Positions 57,001-64,000 of a stretch of 64,000 nt of DNA are shown here, in pieces. Each line of letters opens with the position of its first letter. Within the stretch, counting starts at the first letter, position 1. The notes beneath the pieces are model-generated. The model saw only the letters and a list, made by a program, of their open reading frames with translations. It was not told where the DNA came from and made no database searches. Where the stretch lies: assembly GCA_963555705.1 (NCBI GenBank), contig OY743187.1, forward strand, positions 11,174,133-11,238,132, read 5' to 3'. The position numbers and the translations under genes were made by a program. This DNA comes from Ligustrum vulgare (lineage: Eukaryota; Streptophyta; Magnoliopsida; Lamiales; Oleaceae).

Positions 57001-57091
57001 CTCCATTGACTTAGTATAAATAACTTTAGAATTTGATTTTTGAAATTTATAGTGGAAATGTATGGTATATATGGTGTAATTTCCACCATAT

Positions 57092-57247
57092 AAAGCCTCT
57101 TTTGGGTAAAGATAAAAATTAGATTTTTAATAAATCTTGATATAATTTAATGAAATGTGTAGTTGAAAATATGTGGATCCTATTAAATATGTAGTTGAAA
57201 TTAATTTTTCACTCAACTTCAATTAAAATCCATGTCAAAGATAGGCA
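57092..57247. mobile_element. Small foldback MITE
   Basis: 'gcctcttttgggtaaagata' at the left end and 'aaaatccatgtcaaagatag' then GC at the right are partly inverted. The interior ('atttaatgaaatgtgtagtt') matches the foldback sequences at 10026 and 16867. The ends are approximate. Confidence 0.5.
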
Positions 57248-57735
57248 AAATATGCAAATGGCATGGCCCTTGAGCGGCTGAGCCCAGAAGTTTTCTCCTC
57301 TTTTTATTTGAAAACCCCCTTTTTGGGACTTGGAAACGATTACTTAATTTTTGATAGATGAAATTTAAATTATACATTAACAAATTATTATGTGTACAAT
57401 TTCTTTTTAAAAAAATTGAATATTATTAAGAAAATAATAAATAATGACGTTTTTAAACAGCCATGAACAACCTGTACCCTTTTCTTAATTTCTTTATTAC
57501 CTTTCTTTAAAGGCTTAAACAGGGCCATTCAGCATCAGTCATAGTACAAGCACAAGAAAATTTGAAAAGGAAACATGTAGGATTTGTGTTGGATATACAA
57601 ATATAGTGTTGGGTAGACAAATATAATGAGAATCCTACAAGGTTGGCGTTCTTGCCTAAAAATGAGGGGACAGTAGTCACAGTACCTAAAGTTTCAATTC
57701 CTTTCTAGAGTAGATGACTCAATGTTCACATTTTA

Positions 57736-58100
57736 AAGTTGAGGGACCTTTACGAGTGACAAATAAAGTTTAGAAACAACTTAACTAGAATTTTAACAAC
57801 TAGGGAGAGAAGAAAATAATAAAAATTGAAAGAAAAACATGTAGAGTTTTTGTTGGGTTAGTTGAGGGAACTTTTACGAGCGGCAAAGTTTAGAGACGAT
57901 TTAACTAGAATTTTAATCTGTGTGGGAGAAGAAAATAATAAAAATTGAAAGAAAAACATGTAGGGTTTCTCTTGGGCGAGTTGAGGGACCTTTTACAAGC
58001 GACGCGCAAAATTTAGAGACGGCTTAGCTAGAATTTTAACAACTGTGAGGGAGAAGAAAATAATAAAAACTGATAGAAAAACATGTAGGGTGGACAAATC
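57736..58100 (+). repeat. Tandem repeat, unit about 110-120 bp, three copies
   Basis: Each unit contains 'gttgagggacctttacgag', 'agctagaattttaac' or a variant, 'gaagaaaataataaaaa' and 'gaaaaacatgtagggtt'. Part of the unit also appears at about 57550-57600. It lies directly left of the complete copia element. Confidence 0.8.
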
Positions 58101-58200
58101 TACTGAGAATAAAGGTTGTTATTCTTGTCTTTAAAAGGGAGTGCCCCTAAAAGAGACCGTACCAATTTATGAGACCTTAAATGTTATCTTTACAGAGCTC

Positions 58201-58205
58201 TATAT
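58201..58205 (+). repeat. Target site duplication TATAT, left
   Basis: Perfect partner at 63565-63569. Confidence 0.9.
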
Positions 58206-58742
58206 TGTTGTGCGGAAGCGAATTAATCGACGGTTCGATCAATGCAAAAATAGAAAATAACGAATTCGAAAGAGAAAGAGAACAACACAAGATTTACGTG
58301 GTTCGGCAAATTGCCTACGTCCACGGAGGGAGATTCCAAATTTCCACTAATATGACAAATGTGGAATACAAATAACTCGACCTCACCAAAAACACTCTTT
58401 CTTACAAACTAAAGAAGAACAATTTACAAATGCACTTGAGCACCTCTCCAAAACTCAAGTACTACAAACTCTCCTAAGAGAAAACAAAGGAATTGTTCTC
58501 TTCTTCTTGATGTTCTAAAACACAAATGAAGCATGCCTATTTATAGGCCAAGAGAATGAATCACAACCATCAATTTGATTTCCACTTGTATGGTGGAAAT
58601 TCAAGTGCTCCACTAGAATAACTTTCATCATTTTGTTGCCAAACTTTTGATTAATTGATGCCACTTTTATTCAATGGCCACCAACTTTTGACTAATTGAT
58701 GCCACTTTTATTTAATGGCCAACAATTATTCAATGGCCAACA
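58206..58742 (-). repeat. 3' LTR of the complete copia element
   Basis: Minus-strand ends TGTTGGCCATTG..GCACAACA. Same length as the 5' LTR. Confidence 0.95.
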
Positions 58743-58755
58743 ATCTCCACCTTGG
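58743..58755 (-). promoter_or_regulatory. Polypurine tract
   Basis: On the minus strand CCAAGGTGGAGAT abuts the 3' LTR, the standard plant copia plus-strand primer. Confidence 0.85.
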
Positions 58756-58846
58756 TTTCAATCTCGATTCAAATGAACTGCTTCCAAACAAAATGAGAAA
58801 GAGTGTCTCCAATTGTGCCTGTTGACACCACACACCTCGTAGGTGT

Positions 58847-59827
58847 TTAAATTCGCAGGATGTTAATCAAGTCCAAACAATGATTGAACTTGATCGCTGT
58901 TACCACTTTGGTCAACATATCTGCAGGATTTTCAGCTGTTAGAATCTTTTGAAGTAGGATCTCCCCTTCTTCAACAATTTCCCGCACAAAATGATATCTA
59001 ACATCGATGTGCTTCGTCCGTGCATGGTAGACTTGGTTCTTTGCCAAATGAATAGCACTCTGGCTATCACAATACACAGTGATGTGTTTCTGAACGACTC
59101 CCAATTCACCAAGTAACCCCTGCAGCCAAATTGTCTCTTTAACAGCCTCTGTAACTGCCATATATTCTGCTTCTGTCGTAGACAAAGCGACTGTAGACTG
59201 TAAAGTGGACTTCCAACTGACTGGAGCTTTTGCAAGAGTAAACACATATCCAGTCGTTGATCGACGTTTATCCAAATCACCAGCATAGTCAGAATCAACA
59301 TATCCAACTACGCAATGACCAAGTGAATCATCCCGCTCAAACACTAAACCACTATTAATGGTTTTCAAAATATACCTTAAAATCCATTTCACAGCTTGCC
59401 AATGTCCTTTACCAGGACTATGCATATACCTACTCACCACTCCAACTGCATGTGAAATGTCAGGTCTTGTACACACCATTGGATACATCAAACTTCCAAC
59501 TGTATTTGCATAAGGAACTTTTGACATGTATTCTCGTTCCGCGTCGGTGTTGGAAGACATCGTAGAGCTAAGCTTGAAATGAGGGGCAAGTGGAGTACTT
59601 ACAGGTTTTGACTGATTGTCTAGACCAAAACGTTGTAATACTTTCTTCAAATACTGCTTTTGAGTCAGACAAAGCTTACCTCTGTTTCTTTCTCTGCTTA
59701 TCTCCATGCCAAGAATCTTCTTTGCCTCACCGAGATCTTTCATCTCGAACTCTTGGTTTAGCTGAGCCTTCAATCTGTCAATTTCTTCATGGCTCCTTGA
59801 TGCAATCAGCATATCATCAACATACAA
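58847..59827 (-). pseudogene. Copia reverse transcriptase C-terminal part and RNase H
   Basis: Open from the YVDD active site (YVDDMLIAS) through the RT thumb (KYLKK-type helix, [15 protein letters not shown]), the connector ([15 protein letters not shown]) and RNase H. The acidic residues of RNase H are in [18 protein letters not shown] and YCDSQSA. It ends [11 protein letters not shown] and a stop at 58847. A one-base deletion near 59897 puts it out of frame with the preceding RT half. No ATG starts it. Confidence 0.9.
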
Positions 59828-59853
59828 GAGTAGATATATGAAAGATCCATCTT

Positions 59854-60651
59854 TTAGCTTGTGAAAATAAACACAATGGTCAAACTTGCTTCGTGTGTAC
59901 TTTGCTCCAACATAAACTTGTCAAATCGCTTATACCACTGCCTCGGTGACTGCTTAAGTCCATATAGCGATTTGCTCAATTTACAAACCCAATTTTCTTT
60001 TCCAGCAACCCTGAATCCTTCTGGCTGAGTCATATAGATTTCCTCTTCCAAATCACCGTGCAGAAAGGCAGTCTTCACATCAAGTTGAACTAGTTCCAAG
60101 TCAAACTGCACTACCAAGGCCAATAAAATACGAATGGAAGAATATTTCACAACTGGAGAAAATACTTCATTATAATCAATTCCTTCCTTCTGAGCGTAGC
60201 CTTTAGCCACCAACCATTCCTTGAAGCGAACCTCGTTCTTGTCAGGAAATCCTTCTTTCTTTGTAAATACCCATTTGCACCCAATTGCCTTCTTATCCTT
60301 CGGAAGTTGAGTTAGCTCCCACGTTTTGTTCTTCTGAAGGGACTGCATTTCATCTGTCATAGCTTCCTTCCACTGATCATTTTCAGAACTTCTGACAGCT
60401 TCTTTGTAAGTAGAAGGAACATCATCATCTACAATTGGAAGTGCATAGGCCACCATATCAACAAATCGAGCAGGTTTTCGAATTTCTCTTCGTGGCCTAT
60501 CAACTGCAATTGATCTCGGTTGCGATGGAGGTTCTTGGGTTGAAACCTCCTCTTCTTGTTGTTCTTCAACATACTCCTCTGTTATTGGAGTTTCACCTGC
60601 TGGGTCAATCAAAGTTGCATCAAACTCCACCTGTTGCGGAACTTGCTCCAC
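59854..60651 (-). pseudogene. Copia reverse transcriptase N-terminal part
   Basis: Includes the linker (RPRREIRKPARF) and RT blocks WKEAMTDEMQSLQKNKTWEL, GCKWVFTKK, VAKGYAQKEGIDYNEVFSPV, QLDVKTAFLHGDLEEEIYM and LYGLKQSPRQWYK, with the first catalytic Asp in LDVKTAFL. It is cut upstream by TAG (60655-60657) and downstream by the frameshift. Confidence 0.9.
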
Positions 60652-60654
60652 CTG

Positions 60655-61743
60655 CTACTGAGCACCCTCGGTCACCTTTTTCAACATAGCAGATTCATCA
60701 AAAGTGACATCCCTGCTAAGAATTATCTTCTTCATATCAGGACACCATAAGCGATATCCCTTTACTCCAGAGCTGATCCCCATAAACAGTGCTTTCTTAG
60801 CTCTTGGATCCAACTTAGATTCTTTTACATGGTAGAATGCAGTGGAACCAAAAACATGTAAAGAATCATAGTCAGTAGCAGGTTTTCCATACCAAACCTC
60901 CATAGGTGTCTTATTTCCAATGGCAGCAGATGGTAAACGATTAATGAGATGACTCGCATATATTACTGCCTCAGCCCAAAATTTCTTGTCCAATCCAGCA
61001 TTAGACAACATACATCGAACCTTCTCCAGCAATGTTCGATTCATGCGTTCAGCCACCCCATTCTGCTGTGGTGTATTTCTGACTGTGAAGTGTCGCATAA
61101 TACCTTCATCTTGGCAGATTTTAAGAAACGGATCACTCTTGTATTCTCCACCATTGTCTGATCTGAGTCGTTTGATTTTTCTGCCCGTCTGCGTCTCCAT
61201 CATCTTCTTCCATATAAGAAAACGATCTAATACTTCATCTTTTGTCTTCATCAGATACACCCAAACTCTTCTGGAAAAATCATCGACAAAAGTAACAAAA
61301 TAGTGCATACCTCCCAAGGAAGATGCCCTTGTAGGTCCCCACACGTCTGAGTGAACATAGTCCAGAATACCTTCTGTATTATGGATTGCAGTACCAAACT
61401 TTACTTTTGTCTGTTTTCCCAAAATACAATGTTTGCAAAAATCCATCTTGTATGTTTTTGCTCCTTTCAATAGGCCTTGCTTCACTAGAGTTTGCATAGC
61501 TTTTTCACTAGCATGTCCCAACCGCATGTGCCAAAGTTTTGTGATTTCTGAATCTTCGTCTTCTCCTGATGCTGTAGCCGCCAATCCAATAACTGTATTA
61601 CCTTGGAAGTAATACAAATTATTTCTCCTTATGCCTTTCATTACCACGAGTGCGCCTTTAGCAATTTTCAGAACTCCATCTCGTATAGTCACGAACATGC
61701 CTTTAGATTCTAAGGCTCCCACGGAGATGAGATTCTTACTCAA
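60655..61743 (-). pseudogene. Copia pre-integrase domain and integrase
   Basis: Begins KNLISVGALESKG (gag-pre-integrase) with the HHCC zinc-binding module (LWHMRLGHASEKAMQTL, then CKHC), followed by the DDE integrase core: DVWGPTRASS, FVDDFSRRVWVYLMKTK, LRSDNGGEY and NGVAERMNRTLLEKVRCML. The catalytic D, D and E are visible. The TAG at 60655 ends it early, and a one-base deletion near 61748 separates it from protease. Confidence 0.9.
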
Positions 61744-61823
61744 ATCGGTACATACCTTACGTCTGTCAGAATTCTACTTGATCCATCATGACATCTCAAA
61801 CGGATTGAACCTATCCCTGTTGT

Positions 61824-62888
61824 TTACAAGATCTCATCATTGCCGAGGTAAACAACACCACCATTTAGTTCTTCGAGTTTGAAGAACCACTCCCTGTTGG
61901 GACACATGTGATAAGTGCAACCCGAATCCATAATCCATTCTTCTGAGTGAGATATACTTGATGTACTAGCTAGAACAAATTCTGACTCATCATCTTCACA
62001 CTTGGCTATATTGGCTTCTGAAGTAGCTCCAGCAATACCTTTAACCTTGTCTTTGTTCTTCAGCTTTGGACAATCCTTCTTCCAATGACCTTTTTCATGA
62101 CAGAAGGCGCATTCATCTTTAGCAGGCTTGCCCTTTAAACGAGATCTGCCTCTTCTCCCGGGATTACGACTTTGAGCACGACCTCTTATAGTATAGGCTT
62201 CTCCTGCTGAACTTCCATGTTCCTTTTGATCCTTCTTTCGGATCTCATTGTTGTACAAAGCAGCACATACTTCATCAAAAGTGATTTCATCCTTTCCATG
62301 AAGTATCGTAGTGACAAGGTGTTCATATTCATCGGGAAGAGAAGTCAAGAGCAACATGGCCTTATCTTCATCCTTGAAAGATTCTTCAAGATTTATCAAC
62401 TCAGCTACCAATTTCTTGAACTCAGTAATATGGTTGTACATAGTTGTGCCAGGTTGATATCGGAAGCGAAATAACTTCTTCTTCAAATAGAGTCTGTTTT
62501 GGCAGCTTTTTGATATAAACTGCTTCTCCAACTCCTTCCATAATTTGCTTGCCGATTTCTCCATCATATATGGGAACTTTTGCTCTCTGGTGAGACACGA
62601 ACGGATGATCACACAGGCACTCAGATTGATTCTTGTCCATTCTAGATCATCCATGTCAGCTGGCTTATCTTCTTCAAGAGCAATGTCTAGCTCTTGTTGA
62701 AATAGCGTATCCATAACTTCACATTGCCACATAGTAAAGTTATTTGTGCCATCAAATTTTTCCACGTCTATTTTTGCATTAGTTACCACTGTTCTTGTTG
62801 AAGACACAGTGGGCCTTGAAGATCCATCTAAAATGGCTGGAGGTGGGTCCTCAGTCTCCGTCGGTGTAGTCGAGGAATTTTTAGACAT
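61824..62888 (-). pseudogene. Copia gag and protease start
   Basis: The Met at 62888 starts MSKNSSTTPTETEDPPPA. The UBN2-type gag core follows (FDGTNNFTMWQCEVMDTL, SCLTREQKFPYMMEKSA, LTSLPDEYEHLVTTILHG), then the zinc knuckle CAFCHEKGHWKKDCPKL and the protease active site WIMDSGCTYHM (D-S-G). The upstream codon at 62939 lies in the leader and is rejected. TAA at 61824-61826 follows GNDEIL and cuts the protease. Confidence 0.9.
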
Positions 62889-63012
62889 TTTTTCAAAAAA
62901 AAATCTCAAAAAAATATATACCAAGATCCCTGTTCTCAAAAAATCTTTTCTGATGTGGAAGATCAGTCAGTGCTGCAACCACAAAGCATACTTAGAATTT
63001 TAAGAGAGTCAA

Positions 63013-63025
63013 GGCTCTGATACCA
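63013..63025 (-). promoter_or_regulatory. Primer-binding site (initiator tRNA-Met)
   Basis: On the minus strand TGGTATCAGAGCC lies two bases after the 5' LTR. Confidence 0.92.
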
Positions 63026-63027
63026 AT

Positions 63028-63564
63028 TGTTGTGCGGAAGCGAATTAACCGACGGTTCGACCAATGCAAAAATAGAAAATAACAAATTCGAAAGAGAAAG
63101 AGAACAACACAAGATTTACGTGGTTCGGAAAATTGCCTACGTCCACGGAGAGAGATTCCAAATTTCCACTAATATGACAAATGTGGAATACAAATAACTC
63201 GACCTCACCAAAAACACTCTTTCTTACAAACTAAAGAAGAACAATTTACAAATGCACTTGAGCACCTCTCCAAAACTCAAGTACTACAAACTCTCCTAAG
63301 AGAAAACAAAGGAATTGTTCTCTTCTTCTTGATGTTCTAAAACACAAATGAAGCATGCCTATTTATAGGCCAAGAGAATGAATCACAACCATCAATTTGA
63401 TTTCCACTTGTATGGTGGAAATTCAAGTGCTCCACTAGAATAACTTTCATCATTTTGTTGCCAAACTTTTGATTAATTGATGCCACTTTTATTCAATGGC
63501 CACCAACTTTTGACTAATTGATGCCACTTTTATTTAATGGCCAACAATTATTCAATGGCCAACA
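63028..63564 (-). repeat. 5' LTR of the complete copia element
   Basis: 537 bp. On the minus strand it contains the TATA box CCTATAAATAGG (63358-63369), which would start the genomic RNA. Confidence 0.95.
63358..63369 (-). promoter_or_regulatory. TATA box of the copia 5' LTR
   Basis: CCTATAAATAGG on the minus strand; the same motif is at 58536-58547 in the 3' LTR. Confidence 0.75.
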
Positions 63565-63569
63565 TATAT

Positions 63570-64000
63570 GATAGTTCATTGTAAGTTGTAAAGCTTTCTA
63601 CATTCTTCACATTGTGGCCCATTTGTTCTGATTTGTAATCAAAAGGTACGTAGTCCATGTATTGGCATTGGGTTGGAGTATCTTACTATCAAAAAAAAAA
63701 AAAAAATGTATCCCACACCTTGAGGGTCCTAACCGACATTGCTCTAGGTCATTGGTTAAGGAGATAAATCGCAGATTATGCCTTCCAGAGCCAGGGTGGA
63801 GGTGTGGTAAGTCACAACTCCCGCTTGCCACATGACACATATTCATTATTTCATGATTCAAACCCTGCATCCGACTGCGCTGAGTACTTTTTCATCACTC
63901 TCATTTGCTACTGGGAGATGTACCCTGGGGCGGAGTATCTTACTATCAGTTTCATGTTGAACGAATAGTTCGTTGCGTCGATTAGTGTAACTAGCATTCG
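63570..64000. other. Terminal stretch without a recognised gene
   Basis: No ORF with features. 'ggagtatcttactatca' appears at 63675 and again at 63932, flanking about 260 bases with a poly-A run at 63691-63706; this could be a short retroposed sequence with target duplications, but the internal promoter boxes of a SINE are not convincing. Confidence 0.35.

Larger units (their letters stand above)
56019..57007 (-). mobile_element. 5'-truncated LINE (non-LTR retrotransposon)
   Basis: On the minus strand it runs from 57007 to a poly(A) tail (T run at 56019-56034), the signature of target-primed reverse transcription. It carries the end of ORF2 only. Upstream reverse transcriptase and endonuclease are missing, so it is a dead 1-kb insertion. 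No convincing target duplication was found. Confidence 0.75.
58206..63564 (-). mobile_element. Complete Ty1-copia element, minus strand, TSD TATAT
   Basis: 5359 bp, with two 537-bp LTRs, a tRNA-Met primer site, a polypurine tract and a gag-pol region in the order gag, protease, integrase, reverse transcriptase, RNase H, which defines Ty1-copia. LTRs differ at about five positions, so the insertion is recent, but the polyprotein carries several inactivating changes. It must have moved with help from intact relatives or been mutated since. Confidence 0.95.

Noticed and set aside
63570..64000. SINE near the right edge
   Set aside because: 'gtttgaatca' resembles a B box on the minus strand, but the A box is too close and no clear 5' end is seen.

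Overview
This window is nuclear DNA of a flowering plant, most likely a eudicot. The evidence is A+T-rich sequence, spliced genes with GT..AG introns, plant-specific families (strictosidine-synthase-like, FAR1-related) and a dense load of plant mobile elements: Helitrons, Ty1-copia, Ty3-gypsy of the Tat and Tekay/Del kinds, a LINE tail, and hAT-like MITEs. No operons, CRISPR arrays, rRNA or tRNA genes were seen. I cannot name the species.

Layout. (1) About 1-21.2 kb is a minus-strand tandem pair of strictosidine-synthase-like (SSL) genes. SSL-a has three exons (20809-21122, 12546-12809, 11767-12334) that join in phase into an intact 381-residue protein. Its first intron is about 8 kb and is swollen by a three-LTR element, a copia-type direct repeat pair and a 2.2-kb solo LTR with a perfect 5-bp target duplication. 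SSL-b shows only exon 1 (992-1275); the rest lies left of the window. Between the two genes sit three head-to-tail Helitrons, two of them nearly identical 2.7-kb copies. (2) 22.2-28.4 kb is a badly decayed Ale/Retrofit-like copia element. It carries a striking series of short perfect stem-loops whose arms differ but whose loop is always CTGAA or CAGAA. (3) 28.4-38.3 kb has no recognised gene, but contains exon-like pieces of an unidentified plus-strand gene (35961-37726) and a leader-like stretch near 31.6 kb. (4) 38.7-39.6 kb is a hAT-type MITE. (5) 40.3-51.3 kb is a FAR1-RELATED SEQUENCE (FRS) pseudogene, split by a 7.5-kb Tat-like gypsy element with target duplication GTATG. Removing the element plus one duplication copy restores the reading frame exactly. 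The element keeps a 336-bp stub of its 5' LTR, a gag-like ORF, minisatellites, the integrase C-terminus and antisense ORFs. (6) 52.0-52.5 kb (minus) encodes a small zinc-knuckle plus GRF zinc-finger protein. (7) 53-58.1 kb holds repeats: palindromic GTTACGGCCGTAAC DNA, an LTR-like segment, a 5'-truncated LINE and a tandem repeat. (8) 58.2-63.6 kb is a recent, structurally complete minus-strand copia element (537-bp LTRs, TSD TATAT) with its polyprotein broken by stops and frameshifts.

The genes do not form a pathway. The host content is two SSL genes, one dead FRS gene, one GRF-finger gene and one uncertain gene; the rest is transposon-derived. The observation that most deserves follow-up is the conserved-loop hairpin series in the 22.2-28.4 kb element, followed by the tandem Helitrons and the truncated Tat element.
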